A DNA stretch of 64,000 nt, from contig CAVVIT010000010.1 of the NCBI GenBank assembly GCA_963748405.1, forward strand, positions 1-64,000. The letters run 5' to 3'. The position numbers and the translations under genes are program-made. The stretch comes from Fen-1273 sp963748405 (GTDB lineage Bacteria; Bacteroidota; Ignavibacteria; UBA10030; UBA6906). Each line of letters begins with the position of its first letter. The first letter of the stretch is position 1. This document shows, piece by piece, positions 1 to 8,655 of the stretch. A model generated the notes under the pieces. That model saw nothing but the letters and a program-made list of their open reading frames with translations, was not told where the DNA came from and made no database searches.

Positions 1-1
1 G

Positions 2-1057
2 AACAACAGCCAGTATGACAAGAACTTGATGGCGGCGGAATACACGGTCATGTCTTCGGGACACAAGTCGCCTCGCCATGCGGACCTCGTGCAGCCCGAC
101 GGTGCGTTCGATGTTCCCACGGGGGACCCGTCGCTCGGCACGTCGGGCGGGTTCACCAACGCCGACGGCTACGGGCCGTATACGCTGGCCCCCGGGCAGA
201 GCATCCACATCGTGTGCGCCGAAGGAATTTCGGGGCTCAGCCACGATCAATGCGTCTCCGTCGGGAAAGCGTTCAAGTCGGGAACGATAACGGCAAAGGC
301 GAAGAACGACTCGGTCCTCACCGGAAGGGAATCGTTGTTCCAGACATTCCGCCGGGCGATTGCGAATTACAATTCAGGATACGCGCTCCCGATGTCGCCC
401 CTTCCTCCGAAGACATTCAACGCGCAGTCGGCCGGCGACGGAGTGGATCTGTCGTGGGATGTGTACGGGGCAGACCCGCTCCTTCAGGGATTCCAGATCT
501 ATAGGGCGCGCGACAGGTACGACGGAACCTATTCGCTTGTGGCGTCGCTTGGTGCGTCTGCGAGGTCATTCAAGGACACGGCGCTCTCAAGGGGGTATGA
601 CTATTATTACTACATCGTGACTGTGGGTCCCGTCATTAGCAGCGACCCCACGAACGGTTCTACCCCCATCGGCGGTCCGCTGACGAGCAACAGGATCATG
701 GGGCAGACCTATGACAAGGTCAACCTGCTCCGGGCGTCGGTGGAGACCCCGATGTCGCTCATCCGCATCGTGCCGAACCCGTACAGCATCGCTTCGGACA
801 TCTCGAGCCTCCGGTTCGGCGCGACGGTCGGGGACAGGATCGCGTTCTTCAACATTCCCGGACAGTGCAAGATCCGCATCTATACGGAGACGGGGGAGCT
901 GATCAGGGAGATCCTGCACACGAACGGGAGCGGCGACGAGTACTGGAACTCGAACACGTCGTCGGGACAGGTCATCGTGAGCGGCGTCTACATCGTTATC
1001 TTTGAAAACATGAAGACCGGCGAGCGAACGATCAAGAAACTTGCCGTCATACGCTAA
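2..1057 (+). CDS. T9SS-sorted surface protein, C-terminal part (5' end outside window)
   Basis: The frame is open to the left edge, so this is the C-terminal ~351 residues of a larger exported protein; the in-window TTG/ATG at 26-31 is probably internal. A fibronectin type III-like module covers the middle (VDLSWDVYG, then the IYRARD strand and the YYYYIVTV strand). The last ~95 residues form a divergent type A sorting domain: VPNPY instead of YPNPFNP, then KIRIYTETGELIREI, a VSGVYIV strand and a basic KKLAVIR end. Such domains direct passage through T9SS to the cell surface. It is followed 19 bases later by a PorV/PorQ-family gene, suggesting a functional pair. The enzymatic or adhesive role lies outside the window. 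Confidence 0.75.
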   Translation, partial: NNSQYDKNLMAAEYTVMSSGHKSPRHADLVQPDGAFDVPTGDPSLGTSGGFTNADGYGPYTLAPGQSIHIVCAEGISGLSHDQCVSVGKAFKSGTITAKAKNDSVLTGRESLFQTFRRAIANYNSGYALPMSPLPPKTFNAQSAGDGVDLSWDVYGADPLLQGFQIYRARDRYDGTYSLVASLGASARSFKDTALSRGYDYYYYIVTVGPVISSDPTNGSTPIGGPLTSNRIMGQTYDKVNLLRASVETPMSLIRIVPNPYSIASDISSLRFGATVGDRIAFFNIPGQCKIRIYTETGELIREILHTNGSGDEYWNSNTSSGQVIVSGVYIVIFENMKTGERTIKKLAVIR

Positions 1058-1076
1058 AACTGAACCGGGGTATTCA

Positions 1077-2093
1077 ATGAGAACGACACAACTCAGACTG
1101 CTCCTCCTTTTGTGTGCCCTCTGCGCCTGGAACGCCTCCGGCCAGCAGAAACTCGCACAGACCGGCATGAAGTTTCTTACCGTCGGGACGGATGCACGGG
1201 CCGTGGGTCTCGGCGAGGCTCTGACCTCCGTGGAAGGGGATGCGTCTGCGATGTTCTTCAATCCGGCGACCATGTCCCGACTCTCGAGCCCGGTGAGCAT
1301 TGCGTTGAGCGACGCGAAATACATCGCGGACATCAACCACTACGGCGGAGCGGTCGCCATCGCGCCTTCGGGCGGCGACTGGGGGGTCTTCGGCCTCGCC
1401 CTCCATTACGTCGACTACGGGACGTTCGACGGCACGATCGTCGATCCCTCGAGCTCCGAGGGATATCAGGAAACGGGTCCGTTCCGTCCCTCCGGCCTCT
1501 CTCTCGGCCTGAGCTACGCGCGCGCGCTGAACGACAAGTTCTCCGTCGGCGGGACCGCGAAGTACGTCCGCCAGTCGCTGGGGATCGCGGTGACGGCCAT
1601 CGATCCCGGGACCGGCGCCCGGACGCAGTCGAGCAACAGCGTCGACGTGATGGCGTTTGATTTCGGCATCCTGTACAGGACGGGGTTCAAGAGCCTGAAC
1701 TTCGGAATGGTGGTCCAGAATTTCTCACGCGAAGTGGAGTACGAGAAGGAGCCGTTCCAGCTTCCGTTGACGTTCAAACTCGGCATCTCGATGAACGTCT
1801 TTGACCTGTCGCACATGGAGCATTCGGACCACGCCCTTCTCGTGTCGCTCGACGCAGAGCATCCCCGCGACTTTGCTGAAATGGTCCGCCTCGGCCTCGA
1901 GTACCGGTTCCAGGACATGATCGCGCTCCGCGTGGGCTACGTCTCCCCGCAGGACGAGACGAAATGGTCGTACGGCATCGGTCTTCACAAGGCCAACGTG
2001 ATGGGAACGCTCGGATTCGGGCTCGATTATGCATACACGCCGTTCGGGTTGTTCGGCAGCGTGCACCGCTTCTCCGTCCAGTTTGCAATGTAG
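1077..2093 (+). CDS. PorV/PorQ-family outer-membrane protein
   Basis: About 338 residues. I chose the ATG that begins MRTTQLRLLLLLCALCAWN, a clean signal peptide ending near NASGQ; an earlier in-frame start overlaps the upstream gene and adds a non-signal extension. The mature start (KFLTVGTDARAVGLGEA, then GDASAMFFNPATMSRL) is the hallmark of PorV/PorQ-family FadL-like barrels, and the alternating beta pattern continues to an aromatic-containing C-terminus. Family members serve T9SS: PorV shuttles cargo from the translocon to the attachment complex. Placement directly after a sorted cargo gene supports that role. Whether it is the housekeeping PorV or a cargo-dedicated paralogue cannot be told from the window. 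Confidence 0.82.
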   Translation: MRTTQLRLLLLLCALCAWNASGQQKLAQTGMKFLTVGTDARAVGLGEALTSVEGDASAMFFNPATMSRLSSPVSIALSDAKYIADINHYGGAVAIAPSGGDWGVFGLALHYVDYGTFDGTIVDPSSSEGYQETGPFRPSGLSLGLSYARALNDKFSVGGTAKYVRQSLGIAVTAIDPGTGARTQSSNSVDVMAFDFGILYRTGFKSLNFGMVVQNFSREVEYEKEPFQLPLTFKLGISMNVFDLSHMEHSDHALLVSLDAEHPRDFAEMVRLGLEYRFQDMIALRVGYVSPQDETKWSYGIGLHKANVMGTLGFGLDYAYTPFGLFGSVHRFSVQFAM

Positions 2094-2134
2094 GTGCAAT
2101 CTTTCGTGACCAGTATAATGGAAACGGCACACTC

Positions 2135-3364
2135 ATGAAACATTCCTTACTCATCCTTGCGCTCGGCCTGGCGGTCACCGTCGGTACGTTCTCCGGCTGC
2201 ACGAAGAAGCCCGACCCGAGCCTCTTCGATCCCAACTGGCAGAGCCTGCCGGCACCGACAATCGCGTCCCTGGCGCCTCCGGGATCCGCGCTGGCGGGAG
2301 TGACGGTGGTGACGGTCACGGGGACGAACTTCTCGTCGACGCTCACGAACAACATCGTCTACTTCGGCTCGGCCCCCGGGACGGTCCTCACCGCCTCGGC
2401 GACGTCGCTCACCGTCAGGGCCCCCCTCGTGGTCAGCGATTCGGTCCAGGTTTCCGTCGCCGTCCTTGGCTCTCAGTATCTCAGCAACTATGTTGCCTAC
2501 AGCCTCAAGTCGGCGGTCTCCCGTCTGAGCGTTCCGTCGAAGGGGGAGGACCCCAACGGCATCACGTGCGACGCCTCCGGGAACGTGTACGTGTCCCTCG
2601 TGGATTCCGCGTCGGGGAGCGGTCTCGGCCTCTGGAAGCTCACTCCGGAACAGATCGGCGTGAAACGCGATACGGCGAACGCCCACCTGTACTCGACGAC
2701 TGCGGGCGTGACGAAATGGACCGGGTTGAAGATGGGGCCGGCCGGCGTGCTCTATGCCGCGAGAAACCTGCAGGCGCTTTACCGGATCCCGGCGGGCGGC
2801 GGTGCGGGAGCGGTATGGGTGCTCTTCCCGGGCGGCGTCAAGATCTATGACTTCGACTTCGACGCCAACCATAACGTCTGGGCCGGCGGTGCCAACAGCA
2901 ACATCTACAGGATCACTCCCGCGGGCGCGATCAAGGCATTCCCGTTCGTCGGGACATGCCGTGCGTTCCGGGTCTACAACGGCAGTCTCTACGTCGGCGC
3001 GAAGACCGATTCGCTTGAAAGTGTCTGGCAGTTCCCGATCGTTTCCTCCGACAGTCTGGGGACGCCCACGAAGTACGTCGACTTCTCTGCAAAGTATGTT
3101 CCGAACGGTCCGGGCGTTCAGTGCATCACGTTCTCGTCCGACGGCGATCTGTACATCGGGACGGATGCGCCGGAGGGGATCATCGTCGTCCACCAGGGCG
3201 GATCGAGCGAGCCGCTCTATCCCGGCATCATATTCCCGGAGCCGGTGGCGTGCACGTGGGGACTCGGTCCGAACCTCATCGTTTCGCGGCTGGGGACGAT
3301 TCCTCACTCAATGCTCGTGATCAACACGCTCAAGACCAGCGCGCCCTATTACGGCATTCAGTAA
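2135..3364 (+). CDS. lipoprotein with IPT/TIG domain and beta-propeller
   Basis: 409 residues from the ATG at MKHSLLILALGLAV; the lipobox FSGC followed by TKKPD marks a lipoprotein. Residues ~30-110 (PTIASLAPPGSALAGV ... VTGTNFSS ... NNIVYFG) form an IPT/TIG immunoglobulin-like fold. The remainder has repeated DxxGNVYVS, NHNVWAGG and DGDLYIGT strands typical of an NHL/SMP-30-like propeller. No catalytic signature is evident. It lacks a C-terminal sorting domain, so it is likely anchored by its lipid. It sits between the PorV/PorQ gene and a second propeller protein that does carry the sorting tag, so the three may be co-expressed. Confidence 0.7.
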   Translation: MKHSLLILALGLAVTVGTFSGCTKKPDPSLFDPNWQSLPAPTIASLAPPGSALAGVTVVTVTGTNFSSTLTNNIVYFGSAPGTVLTASATSLTVRAPLVVSDSVQVSVAVLGSQYLSNYVAYSLKSAVSRLSVPSKGEDPNGITCDASGNVYVSLVDSASGSGLGLWKLTPEQIGVKRDTANAHLYSTTAGVTKWTGLKMGPAGVLYAARNLQALYRIPAGGGAGAVWVLFPGGVKIYDFDFDANHNVWAGGANSNIYRITPAGAIKAFPFVGTCRAFRVYNGSLYVGAKTDSLESVWQFPIVSSDSLGTPTKYVDFSAKYVPNGPGVQCITFSSDGDLYIGTDAPEGIIVVHQGGSSEPLYPGIIFPEPVACTWGLGPNLIVSRLGTIPHSMLVINTLKTSAPYYGIQ

Positions 3365-3442
3365 TCTCGGTTTTTGTTCGATGTTCCACGCACCATCATG
3401 GTAAGCTGTTAACACAATCAACCACCAACACAGGAGTGCGTC

Positions 3443-4909
3443 ATGAAGAAAACCGTTACTGCAGTGATTCTGCTCTCCATTCTCGCCGCTGTCACGGCCT
3501 TCGGGCAGTGGCAGGACATGGGGGTATTTCCCAAGGCGGGTCTGGTTGCGGGGGACACGATTCACTACGGCATCCACGGGATCGCCACGGATCCCGACGG
3601 CAAGATCTGGGTTCTGAGCTATTATGCGTACCCGGAAGACACGATCCTCGTGCCGAACTACGGCGCGCGCATCGGGAACCAGACGCACACGATCACCGAC
3701 AGCATCATCTCGAAGCAGGTCGCGGTGCGCGTCATCCGGGTCTACAATCCGAACGGAACGCAGGTATCGTTCTCTCCGATCAAATTCCTCACCGTCAATG
3801 CCCACCAGGACACGATCGGCGGCGCGTCTCTTCAGGCGTACACTGGCGCACCCTGGATCTGGGATCCGACGAACAGCCCGAACACCGGCCGCGGTCTCCG
3901 CGCCGACCAGAACGGCAACATCATCGCTTCGATGTTCAACATCTTCTACCGGATCAACTACAAGACCGGCGCGGGGATGGCGAAGGGTATCGAGAACTCC
4001 GCGGGTGCCTCGACTGTTTCCCCGGGTATCGACGCCAACGGGTACATCTATTCGACGAAGGTCGCCTCCGGTGCAGCTCCTCTGGCGATATTCAACCCCG
4101 ATCTCACGTTCCTGCAGAATGCGGTCGACACGCTCGACCCGAACTCGTTCTGCCGCGCGGTCGAAGTCTCCAAGGACGGCAACGACATCTACTTCCCGGG
4201 CTACACGGACCGGGCAATTTACCGCTATCGCTCCCCCGCCAGCGTGCTGGGTTCGTTCTACACGCGCATCGACACCGTCCTGAAGGGTTTCCACTGCGAA
4301 TCGATCGGCTGGAACACCAAGAAGAGCGGCACGAATGCGTACCTCTGGGCGAGCTGCGGTTCGTTCAACGACGTGCCGAACGACTGGCCGGGTCTGACGA
4401 CGAGCTACACCCCGGGAACCTGGTATGCGATCGATACGACAGGCAACTGCACGGTGAAAGACAGCATCAAGTGGACATTCTTCATCGCGGCAGATGCGAA
4501 CGAGCGTCCGCGCTCGATCGCCTTCAGCAAGAGCGGTGATACGGCGTATGTCGGCGTGTTCGGTCTCACGGGACACGGCAACCCGTCAATGCGCTCCTAC
4601 AAGCGGACGGTGACGAGCATCGGCGTTGTGACGAACAACGTTCCGGACGGTTACGCGCTGTCGCAGAACTATCCGAATCCTTTCAACCCCTCGACCGAAA
4701 TCGAGTTCAAGGTTGCGAAGGCCGGTATGACGACGCTCGTGGTGTATGACATCCTCGGTCGGGAAGTCTCCACGCTCGTCAATCAGAACATGAACCCCGG
4801 GACGTTCAAGGTGAAGTTCGACGGTACGCGCCTTGCCTCCGGGACGTACATCTACACGTTTACTTCGGGCAACGCCCGCATCACGAAGAAACTGATGCTG
4901 CTGAAGTAA
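3443..4909 (+). CDS. secreted beta-propeller protein with T9SS type A sorting domain
   Basis: 488 residues with a classic signal peptide (MKKTVTAVILLSILAAVTAFG) and a ribosome-binding site (caggag) 6-7 bases before the ATG. The body shows repeated ATDPDGKIWV, DQNGNIIAS, DANGYIYST and SKDGNDIYF strands of a propeller. The sorting domain starts near residue 410 (LSQNYPNPFNPSTEI), continues VYDILGREVSTLV and ends KKLMLLK, the canonical form. The product should be exported by T9SS and fixed to the surface. The propeller resembles that of the preceding lipoprotein. No enzymatic motif is recognised. Confidence 0.78.
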   Translation: MKKTVTAVILLSILAAVTAFGQWQDMGVFPKAGLVAGDTIHYGIHGIATDPDGKIWVLSYYAYPEDTILVPNYGARIGNQTHTITDSIISKQVAVRVIRVYNPNGTQVSFSPIKFLTVNAHQDTIGGASLQAYTGAPWIWDPTNSPNTGRGLRADQNGNIIASMFNIFYRINYKTGAGMAKGIENSAGASTVSPGIDANGYIYSTKVASGAAPLAIFNPDLTFLQNAVDTLDPNSFCRAVEVSKDGNDIYFPGYTDRAIYRYRSPASVLGSFYTRIDTVLKGFHCESIGWNTKKSGTNAYLWASCGSFNDVPNDWPGLTTSYTPGTWYAIDTTGNCTVKDSIKWTFFIAADANERPRSIAFSKSGDTAYVGVFGLTGHGNPSMRSYKRTVTSIGVVTNNVPDGYALSQNYPNPFNPSTEIEFKVAKAGMTTLVVYDILGREVSTLVNQNMNPGTFKVKFDGTRLASGTYIYTFTSGNARITKKLMLLK

Positions 4910-4943
4910 ATCGGCTCCTCCGGCCGGGAAATCCGGTTCGGAA

Positions 4944-4980
4944 AGGCACCACGCCGTATCAGGCGTGGTGCCTTTTTTTT
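4944..4980 (+). terminator. intrinsic terminator
   Basis: A perfect 12-bp stem aggcaccacgcc / ggcgtggtgcct with a 6-base loop is followed directly by a run of T. It closes the upstream T9SS cluster and separates it from the peptidoglycan locus that begins 47 bases later. Confidence 0.93.
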
Positions 4981-5026
4981 GTTGGGAAAATCAGTACATT
5001 TGAACTCACCAGTCTTTCCCCATTCC

Positions 5027-7399
5027 ATGAAAAAAACCCGTTTCGCAATCGCCATAGCGGTCCTACTCCTCGCCGCCTCCGCGGCGCTTTCCCAGGTGTC
5101 ACCCAAGAACGAGTTCCGCGGCGTCTGGCTCACGACGGTAGGGGCGACCGACTGGCCGCCAGCGCTGGGCGGTCCCGTCCAGCGGCAGAAGGACTCGCTC
5201 GTGGCGATCCTCGACAAACTGCGGGGCGCCGGGTTCAACGCGGTGATATTCCAGATCCGCCCCGAATGCGACGCGCTCTACCAGTCCTCGATCGAGCCCT
5301 GGTCCTACTGGCTCACCGGCTCGCAGGGGACTCCTCCGCAGTCGCCGTTCGACCCGCTCCAGTTTGCCATCGACGAAGCCCACAAGCGGGGGATGGAGCT
5401 TCACGCGTGGTTCAACCCGTACAGGGCAGTCAATTCGATCGGGTCGTACCTGATCAGCCCGATGCACGTCTCCGTCCAGCACCCGGGGTGGATACTCACG
5501 ATCGGGAACCTCAAGATGCTGGATCCGGGACTGCCTGACGTCCGGGCCTACGTCACGAGCGTCATCCTCGATGTGACCCGCCGGTATGATGTCGACGGGA
5601 TACATATGGACGATTACTTCTACGCCGAGGGTATCACGGCCCACCAGGACGATTCTTCGTACGGTCTCAACTGGCGGGGAATCTCCGACAGGGGTGACTG
5701 GCGCCGCGACAATGTGAACATCCTGCTCCGGGGGATCTACGACAGCATCATGGTCGTGAAGCCGTGGGTCAAGTTCGGGATGAGCCCCGCGGGGATCTGG
5801 AGGGACGGCTACCCTCCGGGAACGTCCGGGAATGACAATTACAGCGTGATCTACGGCGATCCGATGGCCTGGCTCGACGGCCAGTATGTCGATTACCTCG
5901 CCCAGCAGCTCTACTGGAAATTCGGCGGCCCGCAGGACTATGCAAAGCTCGAGCCCTGGTGGTCCGACTCCATCGCCGTGCACGGGCGGCATTCGTATCC
6001 CGGGCTCGCCACGTACAGGATAGGTACGTCGTCGTTCGGCGACGCTTCCCAGATCGCCCAGCAGATACAGTTCTCCCGGGGAGACGCGAACACACAGGGG
6101 AACATACAGTTCACGGCGAACTACATCACGTCGGGAAACACCGGGGGTATCACCGATACGCTCAGGAATGATATCTATCATTACCCGGCGCTTATAACGC
6201 CGATGCCCTGGAAGGACATGACGGTCCCCTCGATGCCGCGCGGCATCCGCTATGCGCCGCTCGCCGGCGTGGCCCCCGCGGCGATCCAGTGGGACCTCCC
6301 GATCGTGTCGCTGAACGGCGATACGGCGTACCGCTACGTGGTGTACAGATTCGATCACCGGCCCGCCGCCTCGGAGCTTGCCCTCTCGCAGAACATCCTC
6401 TCGGTCGAGGGGAGGAGGTATTTCGTTCCTCCGGCCCCGCCGTCCGGCGGTCCGTGGTACTACGTCGTCACCTCTCTCAGCCGCAATTACGTCGAGAGCG
6501 ACACGAGCAACATCATCATACTCTCCGCGCCTCCGGCTCCGTTCCTTTCGGCTCCTCTCGCCGGTGCGTCCGATGTGCCCGAGAGCCTGAGCGTATCGTG
6601 GCATGCTTCGACGCTGGCCTCCGGTTACCAGTTGCAGGTCGGCACCGACTCGGCGTTCGCCGGCGGATTGATATGGAACGAATCGGCGATCACGGACACG
6701 TTCCGGCTTGTGAAGGGATTCCAGGGGCAGACCGTCTACTACTGGCGCGTGCGCGCCTCGGGCGGCGGGGGAGTGAGCGCGTGGGCCACCGCGTCGAATT
6801 TCAGGACCGGGTTCCCTGCTTCGCCGGCGCTTTCGTATCCGCCCAACATGCAGGCGGACCTGCCCGTCTTCCTTGCTCTCCGCTGGTCGCCGGCTGCGTC
6901 GCTCAAGCCCGTGACCTACCGGGTGCAGATCGGCAAAAGCGCAGATCTTGCCTCTCCCGTGATGGACTCGACCGGCGTCGTCGACACGACTCTCGGCGTG
7001 ACTCCGCTCCAGTATTTCACGATCTACTTCTGGCGCGTGAGGGCCGTGAATTCCGTCGGGACCGGCACGTGGTCCCCGGTGTACCGGTTCCGGACCGTAC
7101 AGGTCTCGGGCGTGGACCCCGTACCCGACGTTCCCTCGACGTTCGGTCTCGATCAGAACTACCCGAATCCTTTCAATCCCGCGACGATGATCGGCTATCA
7201 GGTCCCCGTTGCAGGCAGGGTGTCGATCATCGTGTATGACGTCCTCGGCCAGGAGGTCTCGCGTCTTGTCGACGGGGTTGAATCTCCCGGAAGGCACGCG
7301 GTTCCCTGGAACGGATCGAACAGGGCGAGCGGCGTGTACATTGTCCGCATGACCGCGGGCTCGTTCGTCGCCACAAAACGCATGCTCCTCATCAAATGA
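5027..7399 (+). CDS. GHL10 (DUF187/DigH-like) glycosyl hydrolase with T9SS sorting domain
   Basis: 790 residues. The start at MKKTRFAIAIAVLLLAASAAL gives a signal peptide; an upstream in-frame start would overlap the terminator. Residues ~25-330 match the GHL10/DUF187 family: FRGVWLTTVGATDWP, FNAVIFQIRPECDALY, GMELHAWFNPYRA and the DVDGIHMDDYFY strand with acidic residues. E. coli DigH (YddW) of this family acts on denuded peptidoglycan glycans. Two fibronectin-like modules follow (~410-610), then a sorting domain near residue 710 (DQNYPNPFNPATMIGY ... KRMLLIK). Its stop overlaps the next start as ATGA, so it is translationally coupled to an NlpC/P60 peptidase. Inference: a surface enzyme cutting bare glycan strands. 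Substrate is not proven by sequence. Confidence 0.82.
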   Translation: MKKTRFAIAIAVLLLAASAALSQVSPKNEFRGVWLTTVGATDWPPALGGPVQRQKDSLVAILDKLRGAGFNAVIFQIRPECDALYQSSIEPWSYWLTGSQGTPPQSPFDPLQFAIDEAHKRGMELHAWFNPYRAVNSIGSYLISPMHVSVQHPGWILTIGNLKMLDPGLPDVRAYVTSVILDVTRRYDVDGIHMDDYFYAEGITAHQDDSSYGLNWRGISDRGDWRRDNVNILLRGIYDSIMVVKPWVKFGMSPAGIWRDGYPPGTSGNDNYSVIYGDPMAWLDGQYVDYLAQQLYWKFGGPQDYAKLEPWWSDSIAVHGRHSYPGLATYRIGTSSFGDASQIAQQIQFSRGDANTQGNIQFTANYITSGNTGGITDTLRNDIYHYPALITPMPWKDMTVPSMPRGIRYAPLAGVAPAAIQWDLPIVSLNGDTAYRYVVYRFDHRPAASELALSQNILSVEGRRYFVPPAPPSGGPWYYVVTSLSRNYVESDTSNIIILSAPPAPFLSAPLAGASDVPESLSVSWHASTLASGYQLQVGTDSAFAGGLIWNESAITDTFRLVKGFQGQTVYYWRVRASGGGGVSAWATASNFRTGFPASPALSYPPNMQADLPVFLALRWSPAASLKPVTYRVQIGKSADLASPVMDSTGVVDTTLGVTPLQYFTIYFWRVRAVNSVGTGTWSPVYRFRTVQVSGVDPVPDVPSTFGLDQNYPNPFNPATMIGYQVPVAGRVSIIVYDVLGQEVSRLVDGVESPGRHAVPWNGSNRASGVYIVRMTAGSFVATKRMLLIK

Positions 7400-8655
7400 G
7401 ACTCCTGTCATTGCGAGCGAAGCGAAGCGCGCTCTTTGCGTCCCGCCGCAGGCGGGGCAATCTGGCAAGATTCTTTCTCACCGCGGCGTGCCTGTCCCTG
7501 CTCGCCGGGTGCACCCGAACAACGGAACCACCGATGGTGAACGCTCTTCTTGATGAAGCCGGAAAGAAATTGGCCCCCGATCACCGCACGTCGGTGTTTG
7601 ACGTTCAGGGGACGGTCTCCGGCAACACGCTCACGCTGACGGGGGATGTGCAGGACTCCGTCATGAAGGATCAGCTCCTCCGGTTCGTCCGGGAAAAAGG
7701 GAGCTATACCGTCGTCGACAGCATCGCTATTCTTCCCGGCGCATCGGTCGGAGAGAAGACGTTCGGCGTCGTCAACGTGAGCGTTGCCAACCTGCGCACG
7801 AAACCCGAGCACCCTGCGGAGATGGCTTCGCAGGCGATCCTGGGCACCCCGGTGAAGATCCTGAAGAAGAAGGGGGGATGGTACCTTGTCCAGACCCCTG
7901 ACGAGTACCTGGGATGGACCGACGACAGGATCGTCCGCATGACGAAAGAAGCTTACGGTACATGGGCTCAGGCCCCCAAGCTTATCGTAACGGCGGAAGT
8001 GACCCGCGTCCGGACGGGGAAAGACAGGACATCCCAGCCGGTGAGCGACGTGGTGGCTGGATCTCTCCTTGCCCTGAAGGGCTCCTCCGGCGGGTACTAC
8101 GAAGCCGGGTATCCGGACGGCCGTACCGGGTTCATCGCGAAAGACGAAGCGCAGCCGTTCGAAACCTGGCTCGCCGGGGCGCAGGATACGCCCGAGCGGA
8201 TCGTGGCGACGGCGAAACGGTTCTTCGGCGTTCCGTATCTCTGGGGAGGGACATCGGCCAAGGGGATGGACTGTTCCGGATTCACGAAGACGGTCTACTA
8301 CCTGAACGGCGTCCTCCTGCCGCGCGACGCCGATCAGCAGGCGGCCGTGGGCGATCCGGTGGATGTTCCCGCGGGGAAGATGGACCTGAAGCCCGGAGAC
8401 CTGCTCTTCTTCGGATCGCACGCGACGGCGGAGAAGCCGGAGAGGATTACGCACGTCGCCATTTCTCTCGGCGGGCGCCGCTTCATACACTCGTCCGCCG
8501 ATGTGCACTACAACAGTCTCGATCCCGCCGACTCCGATTACAGCGACTTCCGCTCGGCGAGTTTCATCAAAGCGCGCCGGATCATCGGGGCCGGCGAAAC
8601 CTCCGGCGTCCGCCGGCTTTCACACATCCCATATTACCGGGGCGATGAACACTGA
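7396..8655 (+). CDS. NlpC/P60 endopeptidase lipoprotein with SH3 domains
   Basis: 419 residues. The lipobox LAGC (Cys39) follows a hydrophobic stretch, but the long arginine-rich n-region is encoded by a dispersed repeat. Next come a BON-like stretch (~50-110) and two SH3b-like modules (VNVSVANLRTKP; VTRVRTGKD). The C-terminal NlpC/P60 domain has the catalytic Cys293 in MDCSGF, His353 in THVAISL and a third His in FIHSS. The layout matches YkfC-type gamma-D-glutamyl-diamino acid peptidases, which release L-Ala-D-Glu from stem peptides. The start codon overlaps the GHL10 stop (ATGA) and the end overlaps the epimerase-like gene by 11 bases, a tight operon whose next product fits the expected dipeptide. 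Confidence 0.88.
   Translation: MRLLSLRAKRSALFASRRRRGNLARFFLTAACLSLLAGCTRTTEPPMVNALLDEAGKKLAPDHRTSVFDVQGTVSGNTLTLTGDVQDSVMKDQLLRFVREKGSYTVVDSIAILPGASVGEKTFGVVNVSVANLRTKPEHPAEMASQAILGTPVKILKKKGGWYLVQTPDEYLGWTDDRIVRMTKEAYGTWAQAPKLIVTAEVTRVRTGKDRTSQPVSDVVAGSLLALKGSSGGYYEAGYPDGRTGFIAKDEAQPFETWLAGAQDTPERIVATAKRFFGVPYLWGGTSAKGMDCSGFTKTVYYLNGVLLPRDADQQAAVGDPVDVPAGKMDLKPGDLLFFGSHATAEKPERITHVAISLGGRRFIHSSADVHYNSLDPADSDYSDFRSASFIKARRIIGAGETSGVRRLSHIPYYRGDEH
7407..7470 (+). repeat. dispersed palindromic repeat, copy 1 (inside a gene)
   Basis: gtcattgcgagcgaagcgaa leads into cgcgctctttgcg and a ccgccgcaggcgg palindrome, then ggcaatctgg. The same blocks recur at 47834-47907. This copy lies within the first 25 codons of the NlpC/P60 lipoprotein, in frame. 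Confidence 0.85.

Noticed and set aside
5099..7468. A 789-codon - strand frame opposite the GHL10 gene
   Set aside because: Compositional shadow; no signal peptide, motif or ribosome-binding site, while the + strand shows intact catalytic and sorting domains.
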